Program-made: the position numbers and the translations under genes
Shown: in pieces, positions 35,783 to 46,629 of the stretch
Layout: every line of letters starts with the position of its first letter
Numbering within the stretch: position 1 is the stretch's first letter
The notes under the pieces: generated by a model
Told to the model about the DNA's origin: nothing
The model's database searches: none
The model's input: the letters and a program-made list of their open reading frames with translations, nothing else
NCBI RefSeq assembly: GCF_026210795.1
Contig: NC_089433.1
Location: forward strand, 248,001-312,000
Direction of reading: 5' to 3'
From: Rhizophagus irregularis
Lineage: Eukaryota; Glomeromycota; Glomeromycetes; Glomerales; Glomeraceae
Length of the DNA stretch: 64,000 nucleotides

Positions 35783-36556
35783 TAGTGTTCCGAATGATAC
35801 GAGTCAACCCGGGTTAATTTGACCCGACTCGACTTTTAAATCAGATCGGTACTAACGATTTTTAATGACCCGTGACCCGCATGACCCGCATGACCCGACC
35901 CGCCGGGTCGGGTTATAAATTTCCTTGACCCGGGTTTGACCCGGATCGACCCGGATGTTTTTAATTCTGGGAAAATTATAATTTTGGCCAAAATTAAGCC
36001 AAGAATTAGTTTTAACAAATATTAACATAGCTTAATCAGAAAAATAAAAAAATTAACCTTTGTCTTTTGAGAATAATATTTTTCTGATAGCTTTAGAATT
36101 CCAATTTATCTTTGATTTGAATATCTGCTAATTATTTTGCCTAATTCTTTGACTTTTATTATATTAAACCAGGTTCAAAATTCGTATTTTTAATTTTATT
36201 TTATTTAATTAGTCTAGGAGAAAATAAGAGCTAGTGTTACATGTTTTGTATAACCATTCATGATACAAATTTCAGGTGGCTACTAGTGGTTAATCACTAA
36301 GTTGCCTTTTTTTCAAATAAAAAAAATTAATTTTGTTATTATTATAAGAAAATCTCACATAATATAAGTTAGTACCCATTTTACTTAAATGTTCGGGTCT
36401 AACCCGGGTTACACGAGTTAAATTATACTCGGTCGAGTCAAGGGTCGGGTTACGAAAATATGAGACCCGAATAAATACGAGTCTTATATTTTTTTATTCA
36501 GATCGGGTCGAATATTTCCTCAAAACCCGACCCGACTTGACCCGGTAGGAGCACTA
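35783..36556. mobile_element. 774-bp non-autonomous hAT-type transposon
   Basis: The termini TAGTGTTCC (35783-35791) and GGAGCACTA (36548-36556) are inverted repeats with one mismatch. The flanking 8-mers AAATTGAC (35775-35782 and 36557-36564) are identical, an exact 8-bp target duplication typical of hAT elements. Both subterminal regions are packed with ACCCG/CGGGT words (35808-35955 and 36393-36545), a plausible transposase-binding array. No transposase frame is present. Confidence 0.85.
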
Positions 36557-36564
36557 AAATTGAC

Positions 36565-36949
36565 CAACGTTGATAGAAAGATGAGTAAGGTTTTTTCAAT
36601 TAAATTGAACACTGGATAAATAGTTTGATTTTTCAAATTCATAAAAATCAATCAATTAATTTAATTAATTATAAAATATGTAAAATATCGATTTTTTTTT
36701 GAAGAAATTGTTGATTTAATAATAGATTGTTATAACCAAATCCATATCCGAAATTCTCTAAATAACTACCAGATTTTTTGAATAAAGATTTTAATTCTGG
36801 TTTAGTACCAAAAGAATAATAATAAATGAAATGAATGGATTCTATAAATACATTTAATTATTCAAATATTCTTTTTAAGTTGGTTATAAGTTTAAGATTG
36901 ACGTAATATAAAATAAGAAATAATTATAAAGTTTATGATTATTAAAAAA
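36565..36949. other. Intergenic, nothing recognised
   Basis: AT-rich DNA between the hAT-type element and the purine-rich minisatellite. Confidence 0.4.
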
Positions 36950-37300
36950 TTAATCAAAAAAATGAGGGTGAATGAAAAAAATGAAAAGAATGGAGGGGGA
37001 CGAAATGGCGCAAAGGGAATAAAAAAATGAAAGGAACGAAGGGTAGTGTAAAGAGAAGTGGGAATGGAAAAAAAATGAAAATGACAAAGGATAGTGTAAA
37101 GGAACGAAAAAGATGAAGTGGGAATGGAATAAAAATGAAAGATACGAAGGGTATTGTAAAGGAATGAAAAAGACGAAGGAACGAAGAGGAAATGAAAAAC
37201 AATGGAAAAAATGAAGGAAGGGAAGAATAAAAAGAGCAAAAGAGATGAAGAGGCAAAAAGAAAACAAAAAAATGGAGAAGGGACGAAATGAGATAAACAG
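36950..37300. repeat. Purine-rich minisatellite, about 60-bp units
   Basis: Degenerate units around GAAAGGAACGAAGGGTAGTG, TAAAGGAACGAAAAAGA and GAAGTGGGAATGGAA recur four to five times. The plus strand is almost pure purine. Long Phe/Leu/Ser frames on the other strand are composition artefacts. Confidence 0.6.
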
Positions 37301-37589
37301 GGGACCAAGTAAAAACAAAACTCATAAAACTAAAAGAAGAAGTAAAGTTAGTAGGAAACGGAAATTACATGTAATAAATAAACAAAAACAAAAAAATAAA
37401 AAACATACCTTAGTGAAGAACCGAAAGACCTAAAAAGAATGAATTCAAAATATAAAATGATCAGCTCATTAATTAGCCAATAAAATTTAATGTACAAATT
37501 TAATAATGAAGTGATATCACCGGGTAAATTATACAGGTTCAATCACCCTAGGTGAAAAATTATTAAATTGCAAACGTCAAATCATTATT

Positions 37590-37763
37590 AATATAAGCTA
37601 TATAATAGTAAATATAATTTATATCATTCTAATATTATAAATATAATTTAATAATAAAAAACTACTGTAACCATCTTTAATTTACTTAGTATTACATTAT
37701 AATACTAATTTTTTTATTTAAACAAACTCTGGTCCCGGTGCGAAGCAACGGGTGACTGCTAGT
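37590..37763 (+). mobile_element. Helitron 3' end
   Basis: The segment ends in a GC-rich hairpin CCCGGTGCGAAGCAACGGG, then GTGACTGCTAG, with T next (CTAG at 37759-37762, T at 37763). This is the classic Helitron 3' arrangement of hairpin, CTRR and target T. About 170 bp upstream also match the inverted copy at 53395-53760, which carries an extra insertion. Confidence 0.7.
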
Positions 37764-37879
37764 AAAATATATAAAAAATTTTATAATCATTTATACTTTA
37801 TTAAGCTATAATAAATGTTCAAACAAAATATACTATTATTTAATTTAATTATACTCCTGTTACCGCTTAAATTACTGTT

Positions 37880-38040
37880 TATTATTTACGGCTAACTACA
37901 CTTTTTTAAAATAAAAATGTAGTTAGCCGTAAATATCTAGCCGTAAATAGAACAAATTATTCAAGATCGATGGCTGGTGTTGTTAGCCGAAAATTTACTG
38001 CGCCTTCGGCTGAATCTTTCGGCTAATTACACCATTATGA
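37880..38040. mobile_element. Hairpin-forming miniature element relic
   Basis: TTTACGGCTAACTACA (37885-37900) and TGTAGTTAGCCGTAAA (37918-37933) form a perfect 16-bp inverted repeat with a 17-nt loop. Further GGCTAA words follow. The right end CGGCTAATTACACCATTATG matches the end of the element at 34053-34195. Confidence 0.6.
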
Positions 38041-38244
38041 CTAAAAAACGACTCTCGCGAATTAAAGATTTTGTTTGTCACACATAAAATATTAAGTGCT
38101 TGTGATCAAACATAATTGCACATAATGCATATAATGCATCCTACCTGCGTTTTGTATAATTTTTAAATAACTATATATACCCACATTAATAAGGCGTTTA
38201 ACAGAGAAAATATATAAGGAATTTCGATATAATTACATAGTGTA

Positions 38245-41048
38245 ATGGCTCATAGTAATGATAAAGGTAAAAATATATATCAAGAATATTTAATGCAACT
38301 TAGAATTCAATCCTAAACAAATTTGCAATATAATGAAAATAGTTTCAAGTAGTACCAAGGAATCTGGAGGTAAATATAATATGTTAAACAAATTGATAGT
38401 TTCTTAATTTTATTTTACAGTGATATTCACATATTATTTAATCTAACTATATTCTTGTTTACTTAAAAATTATTTTAATAATTTAGCTTGTAAGTCAATA
38501 GGTTATCTTATAATTTAAATATTTATTGAATTACTTGATAAATTATTTATTTTTTCTTAATGTCTATATAACTAAATAATTCATTTAATGATTAATAAAT
38601 GCTATAGTTAGTAAGTTATTGTTTATATATTTTTTAATGTAAAATTACATTGTAGTATCCAAATAATTAAATTTTATTAACAACTATTTAATAATCTAGG
38701 GAGTAAGTTATAAATCATTTAGCCAAAACTATTATAGTTATTAAAATTAACATATAATTCAAAATTATTATATTATTTATTTAAATAATTAGAGTGTAAG
38801 TGATATGATATATTTAAACAGTTTAAATTGTTCATATTTCAGATTTATACATCTAATAATTAATAATAATATTTACAGGGTGTAAGTTACTATATATCAT
38901 ATCATATATGTTCTGTTATTTATATATAATATAAATTAACCAAATACTTAAAAATATTTGGTAGATTGTAAGTTATTAGTCATTTATTTAATTCTACTAT
39001 TATTTATAACATTTACATCATATAATTTAAACTAACTAAACTTTTTATTTAAAATAATTTATTAATAATATAGGGGGTGGGTTATTTAATTTAATTATTC
39101 TAAATTTATGTAATATTTACATATAATTTATACTACTAATTAAATTCTTTATTTAATAATATAGTTTGTAAGTGATTTATTTAATTTATTTATATAATGT
39201 TTACTTATGTTTAAACTAAACTTTTATTTAATAATGATGATAATCATATAGTTCGTAAGTGATTTATTTAACTTTATTATTATATACTTATATGATATTT
39301 GCATGCATTTTATATATTTTATACTAAATTAAATTCTTTATTTAAAAATTATTTAATACAGGAAGTAAGTTATTATTTAATTCAATTACTACATACTTAG
39401 ATATTATAATACAAACTAATCAAATTCTTTATTTAAATTTATTTAATAATATAGAGGGTACGTTGTTTATTTAATTTTATTATTTTTGTTTTGTGCAATA
39501 TTTATGATAATTTAGCTAAGATTTTTTTATTTAAAAATTACCTAATAATTTATTTAAGCTCGTGAGTTATAAATATTTCAATTATTTATTTAGATACTTA
39601 GTTTAATTTTAATTAACTGAATTCTTTATTTAAATAAATATTTGGTAATTTAGTTATTTTTATTAATGGTGACAAAAGTAGTGGATTATTTAAACCCGCA
39701 GTAAAATCATTAGATGATCGTGATGATGGCAGTAAGTTATAAATAATGATTATTATATATTATAATATAAAAACTAAGTTTTACATTCAATTATATTTCT
39801 ATTTAAATTTAGAGTAAGTGTGAATATTATTTTTTGTTTTTAATTTTAATATAACTTTTTAAAATACAACTTAATTATTTAATTATAAGATTTGAAGGAA
39901 GTAGAAATGCAGATACATTTATTCTTGAAAGCAATTTAAAATGGATTCCTTATGATAAATTTAAAAATGTTGAACGTATTGGTGATGGAGGATTTGGAAT
40001 TATATACAAAGCTATTTGGTCATTAAAAAGCGGAGATAAAGAAGTGATTCTTAAAAGTTCAAAATCAAATTTGGACAAATCTTTAATAAATGAAGTATGA
40101 TAATACAATATTTATTTTTTAAATTTAATTATAATTTATTTCTAACTAATATATTTAATTTGTATTTTTTAGTTGATATATCTTGCAAATTGTTTGGAAT
40201 CAACGGAAATTATTAATTTATACGGATACACAAAAAATCCAGATACTTTGAATTATATGGCAGTAATGAAATATGCAAATAAAGGTAAATTAAGAAGGAA
40301 TTTAGCAAAAGTAATTGAAATGAATTGGAAACAAAGATTATGTATATTATATAAAATTATTTCTGGGCTTCATGAAATCCATAATCAAAATCTTATTCAT
40401 TGTGTTTTAAGTGATGCTAATATTTTAGTTCATAAAGGTGAAGAGGATAAAGAGAATACTTTTTTTATTGGTGGGTTTGGATTATGTCAACCAGTATCTT
40501 TTAAAAAAGGGGATATTTTTGGTGTTATGCCATTTGTGGCACCTGAATTATTTAAAGGTAAACCTTATTCTCAAGCTAGTGATATATATAGTTTTTCTAT
40601 GATTATGTGGGAATTTACATCTGGAGTACCACCATTTGATAGAGAATTTGAACTTGATTTTATTTTAAGTATTTGTGGAGGTAAACTTCCTGAAATTATT
40701 GAAAATACTCCACAATGTTATGTAGATTTAATGAAAAGATGTTGGAATACTGATCCATTAAAAAGGCCATCTGCATCAGAAGTTAGGGGTATTATTGGAA
40801 GCTGGATTTTCCATTATTCTGATAATACTAATGATGAGTTAATAAGCAATGATATTATGGAATTTATAAATGCACCAGTTGGATATGCAACTGAATCTCT
40901 TCCACAATTTCTTAGTAAAAAAGAATTGGAAGAAATTCTTGAAAATAAATATTTAGAACCAAGTGTAAGTATAGATCTGAATGAAATGCTAGATTTGGAT
41001 GATTTGGATGATTATACAATTAAAGATACGAAGTCACTAGGTAGGTAG
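38245..41048 (+). CDS. Protein kinase-fold protein, predicted pseudokinase
   Basis: Supported exons are 39890-40094 and 40173-41048, which join in frame (SLINE then LIYLANC). The glycine loop GDGGFGIIYKA and a beta-3 Lys (VILK) are present. The catalytic HRD is HCV (40398-40406), and the DFG Asp is Gly (GGFG, 40470-40481). APE is intact (VAPELFKGKPYSQASDIYSF). Loss of both Asp residues predicts no normal phosphotransfer. Upstream exons are inferred: 38245-38266 (MAHSNDK), 38343-38369 (SSTKESG) and 39654-39731 (GDKSSGLFKPAVKSLDD), which share one phase. The phase into 39890 then needs one more base; the lone A at 39813, between TAG and GTAAGT, would supply it. The intron-like array 38484-39567 sits inside. 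A TATA-like motif lies near 38173. The 5' half is uncertain. Confidence 0.65.
38484..39567 (+). repeat. Twelve tandem intron-like units separated by 3 nt
   Basis: Twelve successive sites read AG, three bases, then GT in a donor context. The donor G positions are 38490, 38611, 38703, 38796, 38882, 38968, 39077, 39168, 39255, 39365, 39458 and 39562. Nine donors are GTAAGT; the others are GTGGGT, GTACGT and GTGAGT. Ten acceptors are TAG or CAG followed by triplets such as CTT, TTA, GGA and AGT. Spacing between donors is 86-121 nt. Several units hold a CTAAC- or CTAAT-like branch motif before a T-rich stretch. The array lies within the 5' part of the kinase gene. Confidence 0.8.
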
Positions 41049-41224
41049 TATAGTGTTCAAAAAAAGCAAATTATTTATGTGAAATTAATTTTATTCTTTT
41101 ATAAATCATTTAATTATTAAAACAGATGAGGATTAACTTATCATTTGCGTTTTGTTTAAAATGGTTTAGTTATATCATGCATTAAACAGAACATGCATTT
41201 TATTTTATTCTTTTGAATTATTTA

Positions 41225-41440
41225 AACACTAAGGCTAGAGTAGTAAAATATTTTACGAGTTTCTTAGTTTGTAATTTAAATAGTTTCTTTTCTATAACTT
41301 ATCGATTATTAATTATGTATCCCTTTTTTTACTCGGAATTATTTAAACACTATAGCTAGAGTACTAAATATTTTACAAATTTCTTAGTTTGTAATTTAAA
41401 TAATCTCAATTATTAAATATATTATCAAATTTGAACCTTT
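41225..41440. repeat. Two copies of a BTB-promoter-like block
   Basis: TATTTAAACACTA, GCTAGAGTA, ATATTTTAC and TTTCTTAGTTTGTAATTTAAATA appear twice about 115 bp apart. They resemble the upstream block of the genes at 252 and 5928. No coding part follows. Confidence 0.5.
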
Positions 41441-42378
41441 ATTTGAAATGGAAATTTGATTTTATTTATAATATTATTAATGTTAAAAGATACAAAGTAT
41501 GTATTAGAACCAAAATTTTTTAATATTATGAATTTAACAAAATAATGTAACATATAAAGCCATTATTTTAACATTCCTTTAACAAAAATCATCTCATGGT
41601 AATTTCAATAATTTCTAGTGTGGTAAAAACAAAGATAGAGTTTTCAAGAATCATGACACAATCATATTCTGCTTTCAGTTGTAAAAATAAAACATAAATT
41701 ATTGAAAAAAAATTATACATAATCATTAAATATATATTATAGTAGAAGCTTTAATTTTTACAAGAATATAGGTATAAACTATCCAATTTTATTTCTAAAT
41801 TTTAAGAGTTTTTCGTATAAACTTAAAGGGCATAGGATTATAAATTAGTGCAGTATTATCAATAGTACTTTTTTTAATATCATACTTTGAACTTTATAAA
41901 GCATTAAATAAAACAATACTAAAGAAAAGAAGAAAAAATCTAAAATGAAAAAAAAAATTAGAACAGACTTTTTCTTTTTTTAGCTACATCACTTATTAAG
42001 ATTATATAAATTATAATAATTGATATTTTTTTTTTAACGGTTAAATATGACTATAAATTAATCCTTTAGTAAGTTTTACAGTTTAGTTATACTTTTTAAT
42101 ACTCTTACCATAATAATGGCATGATCTTGCGTGACTGACGCAATAACTATTATTTATAAATTTCTGTGAGCATCTGCAGTGACGTTATTGACGTAGCTTT
42201 GTTACGGCAGTTACGTCGGTAAAGTATGCACCTCTATCTGCAGTCTTTAGCATTAGTTCCTATCCCACAATTTTAACAAAAAAAAGATATAAATATAATT
42301 ACTATTAATTTACCTAATATGAAAATTAAATCAATTTTTTGAAAATATTATAAATTGAATTTTGCGCCCGTTTATTTG
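41441..42378. other. Intergenic, nothing recognised
   Basis: AT-rich DNA downstream of the kinase gene. No supported gene. Confidence 0.4.
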
Positions 42379-42870
42379 CGGCAAGATTTCTTTATAACAA
42401 TAAAGACCTTTAGCTAAATAGAATTGAATTAAAGGAATAAACCTGTGTAATTCTATCTTGATTCTTGTAATATTTTCTTTATTTCATCTTTGTTGCATCA
42501 CTCATTATATTTCCGAATAAAATACTATTTAATGATGATTTTAATAAAGGAGATTTTATATTAATAAATTTTAGAGTTGAATAAGTTGAATAGAATTTTA
42601 GGCTTTTTATGACAAAATGTCCATAAATTCATATATAATTCATGTTCCCTATAAAAAATTTACTGGGAAAAACTCCGATAAACGATCATTTTTCTAATTT
42701 GTATTCCAAGAAAACTCCGACATGTGATCAATTTTATTTTTTGAAAATTTTAGTTTTTAACCATCTATCTATTTTCTCAATATATTAAAAAAATGGAGAT
42801 GAAAATAGTGAGGCTTAGCACATAAAATATTTGATCGAATATGAAATTCTTTAACGTCATACTCATCGGG
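42379..42870 (-). pseudogene. Heavily decayed BTB-BACK-TLDc fragment
   Basis: The minus strand of 42379-42646 aligns loosely with the BACK-like part of exon 2 in 3383-4845 (words equivalent to FIPLIRF, LLELLLK and KILF). The stretch 42785-42865 aligns with the exon 1 segment around ARSQYF. Unrelated DNA separates the two. Many indels and stops mark this as the oldest BTB relic in the window. Confidence 0.65.
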
Positions 42871-43924
42871 AAATTTTTTTAGGAGATATATCGCCGATCA
42901 ACGGATTCTTCGATTAGAATCGATATGGTTAAATTAACAATAATTATCAATATTGTTAAATAACGATAATTAACTTTATACAGTTCTTATAATTTAAATA
43001 GAGTATTTTTTATGGTTAAATAACGTCAAATTATTTTATTATTTACAGATTGCTTTATTCATTAATAATAAATAATTACACTATTAATAAATAATTACAC
43101 TATTAATAAAATATACTGTATGATTCGATATATACTAAAATTTACACTAAAGTCTACTATACTAAAAATCTAAAATCTATACTAATCTAATTACGTTCAA
43201 AACTGATTGTATCCATTATCCCTAACTCAGTATCTAAAAACTACAAAAAGAGATGAAAATTAACACATTTTTGTAAATTATGAAACTTACCGAATCCATA
43301 TCACAAGTCTGAAACTTTGAAAATTTAAAATAAGTTTCGAAAACTTCAAAACTACCAGTATCTAACGCAGCTGGAAGCAAAAGCCTTATATTATTTTATG
43401 AAGATCGCATTACTGTAACTTTCTATTATTTACTGCGGATTTGCGTTTACATATGTTGTAGTATGTATATTTTGTGGATAAAATAATATTGATGGTTTTA
43501 TGATTTAGATAAAATCTTTTATAATTTACTGCATTTGACAATAATTTAGTAAGTAATGCGCTTCATTAAGTAATGGTATTAACTTTTGCTAACAATTGTA
43601 TTAAGACGTTAGGATTGTAGATATTTATCACGTTTTTACGAATTTTTTTTTTCATTGTACCACTATTATCTATCATAATGCCAAGTAAAATGACTCTTTT
43701 ACAAAAAGTTACTTTTGTTTTTTACTTATTTGAAATATTTATAGTCTGTCGCCAAGTTTTGCTAGGAAACCTATTTTAGGAAACCTTTTACGTTGATTTA
43801 AGATTTTATAAAAGTATTAATTATAATCTTTGATCATATACATTATTAAACTTTTAAAAAATAATGTTCGAGCCCGTGATACGGTTGCGTGATTTGGAAT
43901 AAATGATCTGCAACAATAGTTATT
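42871..43924. other. Intergenic, nothing recognised
   Basis: AT-rich DNA. A short duplication ACACTATTAATAAATAATT lies near 43078-43110. No gene was seen. Confidence 0.4.
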
Positions 43925-44170
43925 TCATCGCTTTAATTTTTGAATTTTTGGTTAATGGAACAAAAGTTTGGAGAAGCTATCTGTCGTGAATGATGTACAT
44001 ACAATGGACGTCATTATTCGCTACTAACTCAATTCTGAAGGAGAAAGCGGGGACTAAAATCTCTATTGTTGCCTTTACGGAAAAATATAGAGTAGAATCA
44101 GGAGATATATCGAATCACATTTTTTAAATGTTGGATATGAAATTCTCTCCAGTATTGTGATTTATAGTTT
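43925..44170 (+). pseudogene. Decayed copy of the beta-propeller gene
   Basis: The DNA aligns with roughly 24838-25110 of the propeller gene through shared words such as ATCGCTTTAA, TTTGGAGAA, CTGAAGGAGAA, GAATCAGGAGATATA and GTTGGATATGAA. Frameshifts and stops occur throughout, so no product is expected. Confidence 0.7.
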
Positions 44171-44566
44171 ATATGATAATATTGAAAAAACAACTGTACA
44201 AAATTATTATTTATAATTCTGGAAAAGAAATTCCTGGATAAGTACAATAAGTACTTGAGGTGAATTAATGTAAAAAAGAGAGAATATTATACACTTTAGC
44301 AATAGATAACAAAAATTTAAACAAATTTACCTGTACATACTGCGGCACTATGATCGTACCACAATTGTTAGTTGTTTCCTTGTATAGGTTTGTAACGATT
44401 GTAACGTGATACTAAACAACAATAATGAAAATTGTGCAACTTGTGCGATGTTGATCCTTGAATAAATTATATAATGAGACTTTTGTAGAGCGCACAACTT
44501 TTTCGAAAAAAAAAAAATATTTATATATATGAACAAATAAAAAAAAATTTTGTTCTGGTGATAAAT

Positions 44567-46629
44567 ATGGCCTCATTAAATGAATGGATTGACCTGAAAA
44601 TAAAGGATGGTGACATAAATTATTTTGAGTATGATGAATTTACTAATATAGAAAAAGTTGGTGAAGGAGCATTTGGAATTGTGAATAGAGCTGATTGGAA
44701 AAGTGGTGAGATCAAGGTAGCATTAAAAGTTCTTACAAGACATTCTACAGTTGGTGAAAATAATATGAAAAAGTTTCTTAAAGAGGTAACGGAAGTTTTT
44801 AAATTTAACTATTATATGGGATAAGTACTAATTTAATGATCTTGCTTTAGTTAAATAATTTAAGAAAAGTTTGTTTTCATCCAAACATAAATCAATTTTT
44901 TGGAATTACAAAAGGTCAGTATTTCATTAATTTATAAAATAATAACATTTTTAATTAATTATCTTTATTTTCTTAGAACCGATATCAAATAATTATATGA
45001 TGGTATTACAATATGCTAATCAGGGGAATTTAAGAGAGTATTTAAAGAATAAATTTAATTCATTAGAGTGGAATGATAAAATTCAATTATCTTTAGATAT
45101 TACACGTGGGTTAAAATGCTTACATTCAAGAAAAATAATTCATAGAGATCTGGTAAATTTATATTAATTCTGTTTAAATTCAATTTTTGATTAAATATTA
45201 ATACATTTTAATAATTTACGTATATAGCATGCAAAAAACATATTAGTTCACAAAGATAAACCAATGATTGCGGACCTTGGATTATCTAAACAGTTGAGTG
45301 CTGATACTACATCAAGTTCAACAGTTTATGGAATGCCAGCATATATTGATCCACAATGCTATAAAAATGAAAATTATATAAGAGATAAAAAATCAGATAT
45401 TTACAGTTTAGGAGTTCTTTTATGGGAAATAACAAGTGGATGTCCACCTTTTTCAAAAAGCCCAGTTCACATTGTAAACATTAAGGTTGCTAGTGGTATT
45501 AGGGAACAACCGATAATTAATACTCCTTTAGCCTATGTGAATCTTTATAAAAAATGTTGGGATGATAACCCAGATTTAAGACCAACTGTTGATGAAGTCT
45601 TTGATATATTGGAAAGGATTTCTCTACAGGATTTACAGGATAACACTATTACTAATAATGAAATTAATCCTAATATTATAAAAGATTTAAATAAATTAAT
45701 TTTAAATTCTAATAATTCGGATTTGACTAATCAAGATGATTCACAATCATCACAATTAATAGTATCAACTAATATCGATTTATCACAACAAATAAGTAAG
45801 TAAAAATTATAACTATTATCACAATTTTATTTTAGAAACTTATTTGACGTTTATATTATTAGGTACACCATTATCATCCGTTTTACCTAGCATTAATGAA
45901 GATGAAATTGGATTAAATAATACTTTAAACGAAATTATAATTGCTTATATAAATTATAATAACAAGGGAGAGACAAGAAATTTTAATTTTGATAAGGTAT
46001 TAAGAAAATATGAGTCAAAATCAAAAGAAATTTTTAATTATCTTTTGAGTAATCCGAATATACAGCATCATAAAGTGATGGTTGGTAAATTTTACAATGA
46101 AGGATTTGGATGTAGTAAAGATGATTATAACAAAGCTCTTGAATGGTACATTGAAGCAAGTCAGCAAAATGACATAAATGGTCATTATGAAGTCGGTCAT
46201 TTCTATTTCAGTGAGGGTAATTATGTAAAAACATTTGAATATATTAATCTTGCTATTAATAATGGATTAAATATAGCTTTACGTTTTCTCGCATATTGTT
46301 ATAAATTTGGTTATGCGGGATTGGAAACTGATTATATTAAAGCATTTGAATTATATAAAACATTATCTGAGAAAGGATTTATACCTTCTCAATACGAATT
46401 AGCTAAATGTTATAATAATAGTATTGGTACTCAAGAAGATAAAAATGAGGCTTTAAAATGGTATAAATTATATCAAAAAAATGATGGAGAATGTGATGTA
46501 ACGTCCACAATCGTGGATATTGAAAATGAACTGGTAAATATAATTTTACATTTTTCTTTTATTTTGAGATTTATAATAGAAAAAAATCTATATTAACTTA
46601 ATTTAATTTTATAGGAACAAAATAAATAA
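44567..46629 (+). CDS. Protein kinase with C-terminal Sel1-like repeats
   Basis: Six exons in consistent phase encode 570 residues: 44567-44785, 44851-44914, 44977-45152, 45228-45795, 45863-46533, 46615-46629. The last exon adds only EQNK and is inferred from a good GTAAAT...ATAG pair. The kinase domain (about 25-295) shows the glycine loop GEGAFGIVNRA, the Lys in VALKVL, IIHRDL with the catalytic Asp, the metal-binding Asp in IADLGLSK, and a CWDDNPDLRP motif. It is therefore predicted active on Ser/Thr or Tyr. After a Ser/Asn/Asp-rich linker, about residues 390-550 contain Sel1-like helical repeats (GKFYNEGFGCSKDDYNKALE, YCYKFGYAGLETDYIKAFEL, LAKCYNNSIGTQEDKNEALK), usual for protein binding. 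This kinase plus Sel1 architecture is common in these fungi. Upstream lies the predicted pseudokinase in the same orientation. Confidence 0.9.

Noticed and set aside
36892-37325. Three overlapping minus-strand frames of 122-138 codons
   Set aside because: They are Phe/Ser/Leu strings read from a purine-rich minisatellite, open in all three frames at once.
42647-42658. CCCTATAAAAAA as the end of another copy of the 12550 transposon
   Set aside because: It sits at a break in a decayed BTB fragment, but no matching TTATAGGG end or GGATACG block was found.
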